Source of the DNA: Streptomyces sp. AM 2-1-1
GTDB taxonomy: Bacteria > Actinomycetota > Actinomycetes > Streptomycetales > Streptomycetaceae
DNA: 64,000 nt
Reading direction: 5' to 3'
Assembly (NCBI RefSeq): GCF_029167645.1
Contig: NZ_CP119147.1
Location: 4,358,501 to 4,422,500, forward strand
Made by a program: the position numbers and the translations under genes. Below, in pieces: positions 53,973 to 64,000 of this stretch (the first letter of the stretch is position 1; each line of letters opens with the position of its first letter). The notes beneath the pieces were generated by a model. It saw only the letters and a list, made by a program, of their open reading frames with translations. It was not told the origin of the DNA and did no database searches.

Positions 53973-54080
53973 CAGTACCGCACGACAGGGCAGGTCCGGC
54001 ACCCGCGACGACGGATCCGGCCCGGTCGGCGACCAAAGACTGTTAAACCCCGTGAGATCTCCGAAGGGGGAGACCGGATC

Positions 54081-54389
54081 GTGTCGACCACCAGCTCCAA
54101 GGTTGCGATCAAGCCGCTCGAGGACCGCATTGTGGTCCAGCCGCTCGACGCCGAGCAGACCACGGCTTCCGGCCTGGTCATTCCGGACACCGCCAAGGAG
54201 AAGCCCCAGGAGGGCGTCGTCCTGGCTGTGGGCCCGGGCCGCTTCGAGAACGGCGAGCGCCTTCCGCTCGACGTCAAGACCGGCGATGTCGTTCTGTACA
54301 GCAAGTACGGCGGCACCGAGGTGAAGTACAACGGCGAGGAGTACCTCGTCCTCTCGGCGCGCGACGTCCTCGCGATCATCGAGAAGTAA
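54081..54389 (+). CDS. groES: Co-chaperonin GroES
   Basis: 102 residues: [47 protein letters not shown], with the mobile loop TTASGLVIP. Caps the GroEL ring. GTG start with GGGGGAG upstream. HrcA-repressed through two CIRCE elements. Confidence 0.97.
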   Translation: MSTTSSKVAIKPLEDRIVVQPLDAEQTTASGLVIPDTAKEKPQEGVVLAVGPGRFENGERLPLDVKTGDVVLYSKYGGTEVKYNGEEYLVLSARDVLAIIEK

Positions 54390-54412
54390 TTCACCCACAT
54401 TTGCTGTGTGTT

Positions 54413-56111
<1,699 letters not shown>

Positions 56112-56150
56112 TACGCTCCCCGCCCGCCGGCCTCAGGGCCGGTGGAGCGG

Positions 56151-56193
56151 CACGTGGCCCGGTGCCCCCGTCGCGGGGGCACCGGGCCACGTG
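56151..56193. terminator. Strong bidirectional terminator after groEL
   Basis: A perfect 19-bp stem (56151-56169 with 56175-56193) around GTCGC, between groEL and a convergent SDR gene. Confidence 0.9.
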
Positions 56194-56212
56194 GCGTTGC
56201 GGGGGCGCGCCC

Positions 56213-56986
56213 TCACTTCGGGCCGTACTTGCGCCCCGTCCGTGAGGTCATCTCACCCAGCAGGTTGCGCGGGGCCACCTTCACCAGCCCCATCAGCGCC
56301 TTGTACCGGGCGTCCGGCACCGAGACCGACTTGCCGCGCGCCAGGTCGGCGAGGGCCGCGGTCACCAGCTTGTCGGCGTCCAGCCACATCCACCCCGGAA
56401 TGTTCCCGGTGCCCATCCCGGCCCGCTGGTGGAACTCCGTCCGTACGAAGCCGGGGCAGAGCGCCATCAGCCGCACCCCCGACCCCGCCAGGTCCTTCGC
56501 GGCGCCCTGGGTGAACTGGACGACCCACGCCTTCGAGGCCCCGTAGGTGCCGCGGGGGACGAACGCCGCGACCGAGGCGACGTTGACGATCCCGCCCCGG
56601 CCCCGATCGCGCATCCCGGCCGCCGCCGCCGAGGTCAGCCGCAGTACGGCCTCGCAGTGCACCTTCAGCATCGTCAGCTCGTCGGCGAGCGGAACCTCCA
56701 GGTAGCGGCCCTTGTTGCCGAACCCCGCGTTGTTGACGAGGAGTTCGACGGGGTGGTCGCGGTCGCGGAGCCGTTCCTCGACCGCCGCGATCCCCGCGTC
56801 CGTGGACAGGTCGGCGGTGAGCACCGTGGCCTCGATGCCGTGCCGGTCGTGCAGTTCGGTGGCCTGCTCCCGCAGTCGCCCGGTGTCGCGGGCGACCAGC
56901 ACGAGGTTGTGCCCCTGTCCCGCGAGCCGCCGCGCGAAGGCGGCGCCGATGCCCGCCGTCGCGCCGGTAATCAGTGCAGTCGTCAT
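56213..56986 (-). CDS. Short-chain dehydrogenase/reductase
   Basis: 257 residues, classical SDR. TGATAGIGAAFARRLAGQGHNLVLVARD (cofactor Gly motif and an Arg for NADP), LLVNNAGFGNKGRYLEVP, catalytic Ser in NVASVAAF, and Tyr-x3-Lys in YGASK. Start ATG at 56986. Substrate unknown. Confidence 0.93.
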   Translation of the reverse strand: MTTALITGATAGIGAAFARRLAGQGHNLVLVARDTGRLREQATELHDRHGIEATVLTADLSTDAGIAAVEERLRDRDHPVELLVNNAGFGNKGRYLEVPLADELTMLKVHCEAVLRLTSAAAAGMRDRGRGGIVNVASVAAFVPRGTYGASKAWVVQFTQGAAKDLAGSGVRLMALCPGFVRTEFHQRAGMGTGNIPGWMWLDADKLVTAALADLARGKSVSVPDARYKALMGLVKVAPRNLLGEMTSRTGRKYGPK

Positions 56987-57299
56987 GCGCGGCACGTTAG
57001 TGCTCCCGGGCCCGGTCCCGCGCACCCGTCCCACCGGAACCGGTACGGAGAGAGGGCCGGCCGACGCGGCGGTGACCCGGAACGGGTTATCCCGGCCCCC
57101 GGACGGGGCAGGTGACCCACGGTGCCCCCCGAGGGGGGTCCGGCAGGAGACATCCGGTGGTCGGAAGGGGGTCCGGCGGCGGAACGGGGTGATCCGGCGT
57201 TCCGACTCCGTAAAGATCCTCCTCGGGCACGAGGGTGCTTCCTTTGCCTACCTATTACTCTTGTGGCAAGGCCACGCTGCGTGGCCATGGAGGAGTGAG
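56987..57299. other. Divergent gap between SDR and BI-1 genes
   Basis: 313 bp without a gene. It holds CGGAAC (57180-57185) and GTTCCG (57199-57204) as an inverted pair, a TAAAGAT near 57211, and a palindrome GGCCACGC-T-GCGTGGCC (57270-57286) directly before the BI-1 ribosome-binding site. A firm promoter was not identified. Confidence 0.45.
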
Positions 57300-58163
57300 A
57301 TGAGGAGCAGCAACCCGGTCTTCTCGCGACGGGGGTTCAGCCGCGACAACGGCACCGCGGGGTACGCGGCGCCGCAGGCCGGGGCCACCGTCACGGGTGA
57401 GAACCCTTACGCGCAGGGCACCGCCAACCCGTACGCCACCAACCCCTACGCCCAGCAGGCGCCGCCCGGAGTCCGCTCCGGCGCGATGACCATCGACGAC
57501 GTCGTCAGCCGGACGGCGATGACGCTGGGCACGGTCGTCGTCGGCGCCGTGCTCGCCTGGTGGCTCCTGCCGATCGACGAGGCCAACCTCGGCAAGTCCT
57601 ACGGCATCGCCGTCGGCGCCGCGCTCATCGGCTTCGTGCTGTCGCTGGTCAACTCGTTCAAGCGGAAGCCGTCGCCGCCGCTGATCCTGGCCTACGCCGC
57701 GTTCGAGGGCATCTTCCTCGGCGTCGTCAGCAACGTCGTCGATGCCTACGTCAGCCCCGGCGCCGCGATGCAGGCGGTGCTCGGCACCATGGCCGTGTTC
57801 GGCGGGGTGCTGATCGCCTACCGGGCCGGTCTCATCCGGGTGACCCGCCGCTTCTACGGCTTCGTCATGGCGGCCCTCATCGGCTTCGTGCTGCTGATGG
57901 TCGTCAACTCGCTCTTCGCCGTCTTCGGCGGCGGCGACGGCCTCGGCTTCCGCAGCGGTGCGCTCGGTGTCGTCTTCGGCATCGTCGCCATCGTGATCGG
58001 CGCCTGCATCCTCGCCCTGGACTTCAAGCAGGTCGAGGACGGCATCACCTACGGCGCTCCGCGCGAGGAGGCATGGACGGCCGCCTTCGGCCTCACCGTG
58101 ACCCTGGTGTGGATCTACCTGGAGATGCTGCGGCTCGTCGCGATCCTCAGCGGCGACGACTGA
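57300..58163 (+). CDS. Bax inhibitor-1/YccA-type membrane protein
   Basis: 287 residues. Residues 1-60 are polar with NPYAQGTANPYATNPYAQQ repeats, followed by seven membrane segments (first near 75-92, last near 258-280). AFEGIFLGVVSNVVDAYVSPGAAMQAVLGT and the FGIVAIVIGACILALDFKQVEDGI stretch, with the conserved Asp near the last helices, are typical of this bacterial BI-1 subfamily. Function in bacteria is unsettled; ion leak is proposed. ATG at 57300 after AGGAG. Confidence 0.92.
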   Translation: MRSSNPVFSRRGFSRDNGTAGYAAPQAGATVTGENPYAQGTANPYATNPYAQQAPPGVRSGAMTIDDVVSRTAMTLGTVVVGAVLAWWLLPIDEANLGKSYGIAVGAALIGFVLSLVNSFKRKPSPPLILAYAAFEGIFLGVVSNVVDAYVSPGAAMQAVLGTMAVFGGVLIAYRAGLIRVTRRFYGFVMAALIGFVLLMVVNSLFAVFGGGDGLGFRSGALGVVFGIVAIVIGACILALDFKQVEDGITYGAPREEAWTAAFGLTVTLVWIYLEMLRLVAILSGDD

Positions 58164-58197
58164 TCCCCCGCACCGGTCCCTTCCGGGCACCGCGCAC

Positions 58198-58228
58198 GAC
58201 GGCCCGCAGGCCCTGCCTGCGGGCCGTC
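58198..58228 (+). terminator. Terminator after the BI-1 gene
   Basis: Perfect 13-bp arms GACGGCCCGCAGG and CCTGCGGGCCGTC around CCCTG. Confidence 0.85.
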
Positions 58229-58245
58229 CGCGTTAGGGTCGCGGG

Positions 58246-58563
58246 GTGCTTGATACCACCCCCCTGATCACCGCCGTGGACCGTTTCGCCGACCGGCTGC
58301 GGGCCGCCCCGCAGAGCCGCCTCCAGCAGGGCGCCGCCGAGAAGGCACTGGCCGCCGCCCGGGAGCTGTCCGCCCGCGCCCAGCGCGTCGAACGTCCGGG
58401 CCGGGAGCCGTCCACCCTGCCGGACGCCGGGATGTTCGCCGTCGGCGACCAGGTGGCCGTCGCCGGCCACGACCTGGCCGTGGCACTGGAGACGGCCTCG
58501 CCCGGTGAGCTGGACGAGGCCGTGCGGTACGTGACGGAGACGGCGGCGGAGGCGTTCGCCTGA
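58246..58563 (+). CDS. Small conserved helical protein
   Basis: 105 residues from a GTG, predicted mostly helical: LDTTPLITAVDRFADRLRAAPQSRLQQGAAEKALAAARELSARAQRVE, then DAGMFAVGDQVAVAGHDLAVALETA. TAGGGT at 58234-58239, seven bases before the GTG, suggests a leaderless transcript, although no -35 is clear. Family not recognised; seen widely in Streptomyces next to BI-1 genes as far as I can recall. Confidence 0.78.
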   Translation: MLDTTPLITAVDRFADRLRAAPQSRLQQGAAEKALAAARELSARAQRVERPGREPSTLPDAGMFAVGDQVAVAGHDLAVALETASPGELDEAVRYVTETAAEAFA

Positions 58564-58584
58564 GCCCGGGCCCGAGGGCCGGGG

Positions 58585-59541
58585 TCAGAACGAGGCGATG
58601 ACGCGGTCCGCGAGGATGTAGACGTTGTCGGCGCCGCAGGAGAAGGTCAGCGCGTACGCGCCGGAGACGCCCGAACCGCCCAGCAGGACCGGCTGCTCGC
58701 CCGCCCGCAGGGACGCGGCGAGGCGTTCCGCCGTCTCCCGGTGGCCCGGGGTCATGCAGAGCGTGGTGCCGTCGGCGAAGACGTACACGTCCAGGGTGCC
58801 GAGCGGGCCGGGCCGTACGTCGGTCAGCTCGGTGCCGGTGTCGGCGAGCTCCTTCAGCCGGTTCACCGTGCGCTCGTGGTCCGTGATCACCGGCGTCCGG
58901 ACCGGGACGAAGTCCGGGTGGGACGGGTGGCGGCGGCGGGCGGCGGCCAGTTCCGGAGAGTCGCCGGCCGCGGACTCCTCAGCCGTACCGGCCGTCTCCC
59001 TCGGCTCCGCCGGACCGGCCAGGTCGTCGAGGCCGGCCAGCTCGGCGAACTCCTGCATCGCGTCGGTCACGGCCGCGTCGTCCGGGTGGGCGGGCTGGGC
59101 CGGATGGACGGCGTACGCCGCCTCGTCCTCGTCGCTCTCGTCGCCCGGCCGGAAGCTCAGGACCTCCAGGCCGGCGAAGTCCGCCTGACGGGGCAGGAAG
59201 TACGGGGTGTCGTCGCCCAGGCCGGAGAGACCGCCCAGCAGCGACGGGGCGTCGGCGGCGTCGCGGGCCTCCTGCGCCGCCCAGAAGGCGCGCGCCTCGG
59301 CGAGCTCGCGCTCCCGCTCCTCGGCGAGGGCCTGGGACACGGCCTCGCGTATCTCGTCGGCAGTGGTGCCACCGGTACGGCTCTGCGCCGGTACCGTGCG
59401 GGCGCGGCTCCTGTCCTGGGCGAGCTCGGAGCGCAGCTCGGCGACCTGCCGGTGCAGTCCGCGGGCGGTGTGCACGGCGGCGGCGCCCACGGCCGTGGCA
59501 GCGGCGGTGGTCAGCAACAGGGCAAACGAGATGGCGCTCAC
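58585..59541 (-). CDS. Membrane-anchored protein with coiled coil, unknown function
   Basis: 318 residues. An N-terminal membrane helix (about 5-24) is followed by a heptad-like coiled coil (about 28-95, LHRQVAELRSELAQDRSR and ADEIREAVSQALAEERERELAEAR). An acidic low-complexity middle (130-195) leads to a C-terminal domain of about 110 residues with LDVYVFADGTTLCMTPGHRETAERLAASL and a final GADNVYILADRVIASF. Convergent with the preceding small gene. No family recognised. Confidence 0.85.
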   Translation of the reverse strand: MSAISFALLLTTAAATAVGAAAVHTARGLHRQVAELRSELAQDRSRARTVPAQSRTGGTTADEIREAVSQALAEERERELAEARAFWAAQEARDAADAPSLLGGLSGLGDDTPYFLPRQADFAGLEVLSFRPGDESDEDEAAYAVHPAQPAHPDDAAVTDAMQEFAELAGLDDLAGPAEPRETAGTAEESAAGDSPELAAARRRHPSHPDFVPVRTPVITDHERTVNRLKELADTGTELTDVRPGPLGTLDVYVFADGTTLCMTPGHRETAERLAASLRAGEQPVLLGGSGVSGAYALTFSCGADNVYILADRVIASF

Positions 59542-59860
59542 TGACAGACTCCCGGTTTCCTTCGATACCCCCGACTTCCTACATCAGCTTGTCCTGTCGC
59601 TCGGCGCGCCGTCAGTGCAAAACGTCACGAAATGGACGGGTCTTTGGTCCCACCATCTCCGCCCGATCCGTCCTGACCTGCGGAAACGATGCTTCCGGGG
59701 GACGCACATCACATCCTGGGGGAGATTCGGTCACGGTGCGAGCTCGACCGGATTCGCCGACGCCGGCCCGAGGGACGCGCGGGTCGCTGCGGAGGCGGGC
59801 GGTCGGCGCGCGGACGGGCCGGGCGGCACACGCGGACGGGGCCGGGCGGCACACGCGGAC
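59542..59860. other. Intergenic region with tandem repeats
   Basis: About 320 bp without a supported gene. The left part is the upstream region of the membrane-anchored gene at 58585-59541; the right part is a 23-bp repeat array (59805-59872) adjoining the thiolase terminator. Confidence 0.5.
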
Positions 59861-59872
59861 GGGGCCGGGCGG
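59827..59872. repeat. 23-bp tandem repeats
   Basis: Two exact 23-nt units at 59827-59849 and 59850-59872, preceded by a degenerate copy from about 59805. The units differ from CRISPR repeats because no spacers separate them. The right end forms one arm of the thiolase terminator. Confidence 0.88.
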
Positions 59873-59895
59873 AGGGAATCCCTCCGCCCGGCCCC
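59861..59895. terminator. Terminator after the thiolase gene
   Basis: 17-bp perfect arms (59861-59877 and 59879-59895) meeting at a single A; the functional loop is a few bases wider. It lies 20 bases beyond the minus-strand thiolase stop. Confidence 0.8.
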
Positions 59896-59915
59896 GGACG
59901 GCCGTGCGGGGCCGG

Positions 59916-61136
59916 TCAGCTCAGGCGCTCGATGACCATGGCCATGCCCTGGCCACCGCCGACGCACATCGTCTCCAGGCCGAACTGCTTGTCGTGGAAC
60001 TGCAGGCTGTTGATCAGGGTCCCGGTGATGCGGGCGCCCGTCATGCCGAAGGGGTGGCCGACGGCGATGGCGCCGCCGTTGACGTTGACCTTCTCCAGCG
60101 GCAGGCCGAGGTCCCGGTAGGAGGGGATGACCTGGGCGGCGAAGGCCTCGTTGAGCTCGGCGAGGTCGATGTCGTCCACGGTGAGCCCGGCGCGCTTCAG
60201 CGCCTGCTTGCTGGCCTCGACCGGGCCGTATCCCATGATCTCGGGGGAGAGGCCGGAGACGCCGGTGGAGACGATCCGGGCGAGGGGGGTCAGGCCCAGC
60301 TCGCGCGCCTTGGTGTCGGACATGATCACGAGGGCCGCGGCACCGTCGTTGAGCGGGCAGCAGTTGCCGGCGGTGACCAGGCCGTCGGGGCGGAAGACCG
60401 GCTTGAGCCCGGAGACGCCCTCCAGGGTGACGCCCGCGCGCGGGCCGTCGTCCTTGGCGACGACCGTGCCGTCCGGGGTGGTGACGGGGGTGATCTCGCG
60501 CTCCCAGAAGCCGTTCTTCAGGGCCTCCTCGGCGAGGTTCTGGGACCGTACGCCGAACTCGTCCATCTCCGCCCGGCTGATGCCCTTGATCCGCGCGAGG
60601 TTCTCGGCGGTCTGCCCCATCGAGATGTACGCGTCCGGGAGCAGCCCGTCCTCGCGCGGGTCGTGCCAGCTCGCGCCGGACTCCTCGGCGCGGGCGGCGG
60701 TGCGCGCCTCCGCCTCGGCGAAGACCGGGTTGTGCGTGTCCGGCAGGCTGTCGGAGTTCCCGCTGACGAAGCGGGAGACCATCTCGACACCGGCGGAGAT
60801 GAAGACGTCGCCCTCGCCGGCCTTGATGGCGTGCAGCGCCATGCGGCTGGTCTGGAGCGAGGAGGAGCAGTAGCGGGTGACCGTACAGCCCGGCAGGTGG
60901 TCCATCCCCATCTGGACGGCGACGACGCGGCCCAGGTTGTTGCCCTGCTCGCCGCCGGGGAGACCGCAGCCGAGCATCAGGTCGTCGATGTCCCTCGGGT
61001 CCAGCTCGGGGACCTTCGCCAGGGCGGTCCGGATGATGGTGGCGGTCAGGTCGTCCGCCCGCAGGTCCTTGAGGGACCCCTTGAAAGCGCGGCCGATGGG
61101 CGAACGGGCGGCAGAGACGATCACGGCTTCGGGCAT
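59916..61136 (-). CDS. Acetyl-CoA C-acetyltransferase (thiolase)
   Basis: 406 residues. Nucleophile Cys90 in [23 protein letters not shown]361 in VGHPFGMTG and the second Cys at about 391 in [10 protein letters not shown]. Condenses or cleaves acyl-CoA, in beta-oxidation or polyketide precursor supply. The ATG at 61136 is preferred over the GTG just before it. An AAGCGCTT palindrome lies about 200 bp upstream. Confidence 0.95.
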   Translation of the reverse strand: MPEAVIVSAARSPIGRAFKGSLKDLRADDLTATIIRTALAKVPELDPRDIDDLMLGCGLPGGEQGNNLGRVVAVQMGMDHLPGCTVTRYCSSSLQTSRMALHAIKAGEGDVFISAGVEMVSRFVSGNSDSLPDTHNPVFAEAEARTAARAEESGASWHDPREDGLLPDAYISMGQTAENLARIKGISRAEMDEFGVRSQNLAEEALKNGFWEREITPVTTPDGTVVAKDDGPRAGVTLEGVSGLKPVFRPDGLVTAGNCCPLNDGAAALVIMSDTKARELGLTPLARIVSTGVSGLSPEIMGYGPVEASKQALKRAGLTVDDIDLAELNEAFAAQVIPSYRDLGLPLEKVNVNGGAIAVGHPFGMTGARITGTLINSLQFHDKQFGLETMCVGGGQGMAMVIERLS

Positions 61137-61337
61137 CACACGGCTCCATGGGGGCTGGAAGGCTCAACGACGGTACGGCCGCGGCCGGTGTGGCGCGACC
61201 GGACGGCCGGGCGAGCGGTCCGGAGCCACCGCCGGGCGGCGGATCCCGCCGGACCGTTCCGGCATCACTCTGTGCGAAGTTACCCCTACGTCAGGCCCGG
61301 GTCACCGCCCCGGCCGTGTGATGCGGACCTCTTTTCT

Positions 61338-61345
61338 AAGCGCTT
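61338..61345. promoter_or_regulatory. AAGCGCTT palindrome upstream of the thiolase
   Basis: An 8-bp palindrome within CTAAGCGCTTGCTCAG. Words of this shape (GAGCAAGCGCTTAG on the other strand) resemble TetR-type operators of acyl-CoA genes in actinobacteria. Distance and the single copy make the assignment tentative. Confidence 0.35.
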
Positions 61346-61389
61346 GCTCAGCTCTCGGCGGTGCGCCGCCGGGTCGTCCACGACACGGC

Positions 61390-62538
61390 CTACGGGCGCC
61401 GCCGGGAGGCGCGGGCCCGGGCGTCGGAGCTCGCTCCCGGGGCGGCGGGCCCCGGAGCCGTACCGGGCGCCGGGCCGGCCCCGCCGTTCCCGTGCCGGCC
61501 CTCCCCCTCCGCGCCGGCCGCGGGGCGCTGCCCGTCCGCCTCGTGCCCCGGGGGGTGCGGGTGGGGCTCCGTGTGGGCGGGCAGCCGCCGCCGGCGGCGG
61601 TGCTTGAGCAGGGCCCAGGGAGCACGCGCCCCGGTGACCTCGGTGCCCGCCTCGTGGGCCGCCTGGGACGCCGCCTTCGCCACCGGCAGCATGTCCTCGC
61701 GCCGCGAGCCGTCGAGGTGGTCCGTCTCCGGCCAGAGCCCGAGAACCGCGCAGAGCGTCGGCAGCACCGCCATGGCCGCCGTGGCGTACCCCTCCGCCGA
61801 GGGGTGGTAGTTGTCCGGGCCGAAGAGCTCGCGCGGATTCGCCTCGAACTCCGGCCCCAGCAGATCGCCCAGCGAGACCGTACGCCCGCCCTGTTCCACC
61901 GCGCCGATCGTCTGCGCCGCTGCCAGCTGCCGGCTGACCCGGCGGGCCAGCCACCGCAGCGGCTGGTAGACCGGCTCGATCGTGCCGAGGTCCGGGCAGG
62001 TCGCCACCACCACCTCCGCACCCGCGGTCCGCAGCCTGCGCACGGCGGTGGTCAGACAGCGCACCGAGAGCGTGGCCGGCATCCGGTGGGTGACGTCGTT
62101 GGCGCCGATCATGATCACGCAGACGTCCGGATGCCGGGCCGGGTCGGCGAGCAGCAGCGTCACCTGCCGCTCCAGATCGTCCGACCTGGCCCCCGGCTGG
62201 GCCACGTTGCGCATGTCCACCGGCCGCTCGGCGACCGCCGCCAACCCCGACGCGAGCAGCGCTCCCGGCGTCTGTCCGGCCCGCCGCACCCCCTGCCCGG
62301 CCGCCGTGGAGTCACCGAGAAGAGCCAGCCGGAGGGGATCGGTGAGACCCGAGAAGGCGCCGCCGTACCGTCCGTCCGCGCTCGGTGGGACCGGGGCCGT
62401 GTTGCCTCCCACCTGCCGCTTCGCGAGCTGTACCTCCGCCATGACGAGGCCGACCGTCGCCGCCCCGATGAGCCCGATGCTGCCGCCACCGAACGCGGCG
62501 CCCGCCGCGATCCGCCGTGCCACCCTTGCCGTCGACAC
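61390..62538 (-). CDS. SGNH/GDSL-family hydrolase
   Basis: 382 residues from the GTG at 62538. An N-terminal membrane helix (about 12-36) precedes the SGNH core: block I LALLGDSTAAGQG (Ser), block II Gly in QPGARSDDL, block III GANDVTH (Asn), block V DNYHPSAEGYA (Asp/His). The last 90 residues are basic, then Pro/Gly/Ala-rich. A GTG at 62550 overlaps the AAGGAGG itself and so cannot use it; the 62538 start lies 11 bases after it. Likely an exported esterase or lipase. Confidence 0.9.
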   Translation of the reverse strand: MSTARVARRIAAGAAFGGGSIGLIGAATVGLVMAEVQLAKRQVGGNTAPVPPSADGRYGGAFSGLTDPLRLALLGDSTAAGQGVRRAGQTPGALLASGLAAVAERPVDMRNVAQPGARSDDLERQVTLLLADPARHPDVCVIMIGANDVTHRMPATLSVRCLTTAVRRLRTAGAEVVVATCPDLGTIEPVYQPLRWLARRVSRQLAAAQTIGAVEQGGRTVSLGDLLGPEFEANPRELFGPDNYHPSAEGYATAAMAVLPTLCAVLGLWPETDHLDGSRREDMLPVAKAASQAAHEAGTEVTGARAPWALLKHRRRRRLPAHTEPHPHPPGHEADGQRPAAGAEGEGRHGNGGAGPAPGTAPGPAAPGASSDARARASRRRP

Positions 62539-62679
62539 CGTGCGGTCCACCTCCTTCTCGCCACTCAGCCGTACTGCTACCTACCTGCCCCGCCGGGGGC
62601 AGCGCCCAATCGCTTCGCCCAATGTCGTGCCCGTACGCATACTCTGGGCCGGACCATCTCGGAGATCCCGGAGTACACG

Positions 62680-64000
62680 GTGCAATTTCACGATTCGATG
62701 ATCAGCCTTGTCGGCAACACCCCGCTGGTCAGGCTGCGGAGCGTTTCGGCGGGCATCCAGGCGACCGTCCTGGCCAAGGTCGAATACTTCAACCCCGGCG
62801 GTTCGGTGAAGGACCGCATCGCGCTGCGCATGATCGAGGCGGCCGAGCAGAGCGGCGCCCTACGACCCGGCGGCACCATCGTCGAGCCCACGAGCGGCAA
62901 CACCGGCGTGGGGCTCGCCATCGTCGCCCAGCAGAAGGGGTACAAGTGCGTCTTCGTCTGCCCGGACAAAGTGTCCACGGACAAGATCAATGTGATGCGC
63001 GCCTACGGCGCCGAGGTCGTCGTCTGCCCGACGGCGGTCGATCCCTCCCACCCGGACTCGTACTACAACGTCTCCGACCGGTTGGTCCGTGAGACCCCCG
63101 GTGCCTGGAAGCCCGACCAGTACTCCAACCCGGACAACCCGCGCTCGCACTACGAGACCACCGGTCCCGAGCTGTGGGAGCAGACGGAGGGGCGGATCAC
63201 GCACTTCGTCGCGGGGGTCGGCACCGGCGGCACCATCACCGGGACCGGCCGCTACCTCAAGGAGGTCAGCGACGGGAAGGTCACCGTCGTCGGCGCCGAC
63301 CCGGAGGGCTCGGTCTACTCCGGCGGTTCGGGGCGCCCGTACCTGGTGGAAGGGGTCGGCGAGGACTTCTGGCCGTCCGCCTACGACCGGACCGTGACGG
63401 ACGAGATCGTCGCCGTCTCGGACAAGGACTCCTTCCAGATGACCCGGCGGCTCGCCAAGGAGGAAGGGCTGCTCGTCGGCGGTTCCTGCGGCATGGCGGT
63501 CGTCGCGGCGCTGGAGGTCGCCCGGCGGCTCGGCCCCGACGACGTCGTGGTCGTCCTGCTGCCGGACAGCGGACGCGGTTATCTCAGCAAGATCTTCAAC
63601 GACGAGTGGATGGCCGACTACGGCTTCCTGGAGGACACCGGTCCCTCCGCGCGGGTCGACGCGGTGCTGGCCCACAAGGAGGGCCCGATGCCCTCGCTCG
63701 TCCACATGCACCCGGACGAGACGGTCGGCCAGGCGATCGAGGTGCTGCGCGAGTACGGCGTCTCCCAGATGCCGATCGTGAAGCCGGGCGCCGGACACCC
63801 GGACGTGATGGCCGCCGAAGTCGTCGGCTCGGTCGTCGAGCGCGAGCTCCTGGACGCCCTCTTCACCAAGCGCGCCTCGCTCACCGACCCGCTGGAGAAG
63901 CACATGTCGGCGCCGCTGCCGCAGGTCGGATCCGGTGAACCGGTCGAGGACCTGATGGCCGTGCTCAGCGGCTCCGGGGCCGCCGACGCGGCGATCGTGC
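62680..64000 (+). CDS. cbs: Cystathionine beta-synthase, 5' part
   Basis: 440 codons visible, truncated by the right edge. PLP-binding NPGGSVKDRIALRM with K44, TSGNTGVGLAIVAQQKGYKCVFVCPDKVS, and the phosphate loop AGVGTGGTITGTG. A CBS-domain pair begins at about residue 340 (MPSLVHMHPDETVGQAIEVLREYGVSQMPIV) and continues past the edge. Makes cystathionine from serine and homocysteine in transsulfuration. GTG at 62680 after GGAG. TACTCT at 62640-62645 is a possible -10 box. Confidence 0.95.
   Translation, partial: MQFHDSMISLVGNTPLVRLRSVSAGIQATVLAKVEYFNPGGSVKDRIALRMIEAAEQSGALRPGGTIVEPTSGNTGVGLAIVAQQKGYKCVFVCPDKVSTDKINVMRAYGAEVVVCPTAVDPSHPDSYYNVSDRLVRETPGAWKPDQYSNPDNPRSHYETTGPELWEQTEGRITHFVAGVGTGGTITGTGRYLKEVSDGKVTVVGADPEGSVYSGGSGRPYLVEGVGEDFWPSAYDRTVTDEIVAVSDKDSFQMTRRLAKEEGLLVGGSCGMAVVAALEVARRLGPDDVVVVLLPDSGRGYLSKIFNDEWMADYGFLEDTGPSARVDAVLAHKEGPMPSLVHMHPDETVGQAIEVLREYGVSQMPIVKPGAGHPDVMAAEVVGSVVERELLDALFTKRASLTDPLEKHMSAPLPQVGSGEPVEDLMAVLSGSGAADAAIV

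Noticed and set aside
59805..59872. CRISPR-like repeats
   Set aside because: The 23-bp units are directly tandem without spacers and there are no cas genes.

Overview
The window is chromosomal DNA of a Streptomyces (or very close actinomycete). It has very high GC with GC-ending codons, many GTG starts, short or overlapping gene junctions, a CIRCE-controlled groES-groEL pair with a His-rich GroEL tail, and Streptomyces-type regulator families (DUF5753/DUF397 pairs, many TetR, DeoR and RpiR regulators). No rRNA, tRNA, CRISPR array, insertion sequence or phage gene was seen.

Layout. 1-8462 is an accessory segment. It holds a partial regulator; a WhiJ-like cluster (RsbW-type ATPase divergent from an XRE/DUF5753 regulator with two tandem DUF397 genes); a His-rich DUF4396 membrane protein behind a CsoR-like operator; a DeoR regulator divergent from DUF4406 and NUDIX genes; an ArsR-type regulator; threonine synthase divergent from an RpiR regulator; and a VOC protein. 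8463-26392 is the merged S10-spc-alpha ribosomal cluster: rpsJ-rplCDWB-rpsS-rplV-rpsC-rplP-rpmC-rpsQ, rplNXE-rpsNH-rplFR-rpsE-rpmD-rplO, secY-adk, map, infA-rpmJ-rpsMK-rpoA-rplQ-truA. Hairpins break it at rpsQ/rplN, rplO/secY, adk/map, rpsK/rpoA and rplQ/truA. A membrane-anchored unknown and an ABC-F ATPase follow, then rplM-rpsI.

30756-45645 is a cell-envelope and core-metabolism block: glmM, coaA, an HxlR/DoxX divergent pair, glmS, acpS, NAD(P)HX repair, a DUF488 gene, alr, an alpha/beta hydrolase, and tsaE, tsaB, rimI, tsaD. GlmM and GlmS supply amino-sugar precursors and Alr supplies D-alanine, all for peptidoglycan. TsaE, TsaB and TsaD together make the t6A modification of tRNA. Set into this block is a small unit with a perfect iron-box-like palindrome and a 75-codon gene, next to a YkuD-like protein that has lost its catalytic Cys.

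45718-64000 holds two TetR-led units (NmrA-type and F420-type oxidoreductases) with clear palindromic operators, a THUMP-like methyltransferase, a polysaccharide-deacetylase lipoprotein, groES-groEL with two CIRCE elements, an SDR, a Bax-inhibitor-1 membrane protein, a thiolase, an SGNH hydrolase and the start of cystathionine beta-synthase. The observations most worth following are the iron-box mini-unit (42005-42344), the CsoR-like operator upstream of a His-rich DUF4396 protein (2534-3150), and the Cys-less YkuD protein (42365-42928).
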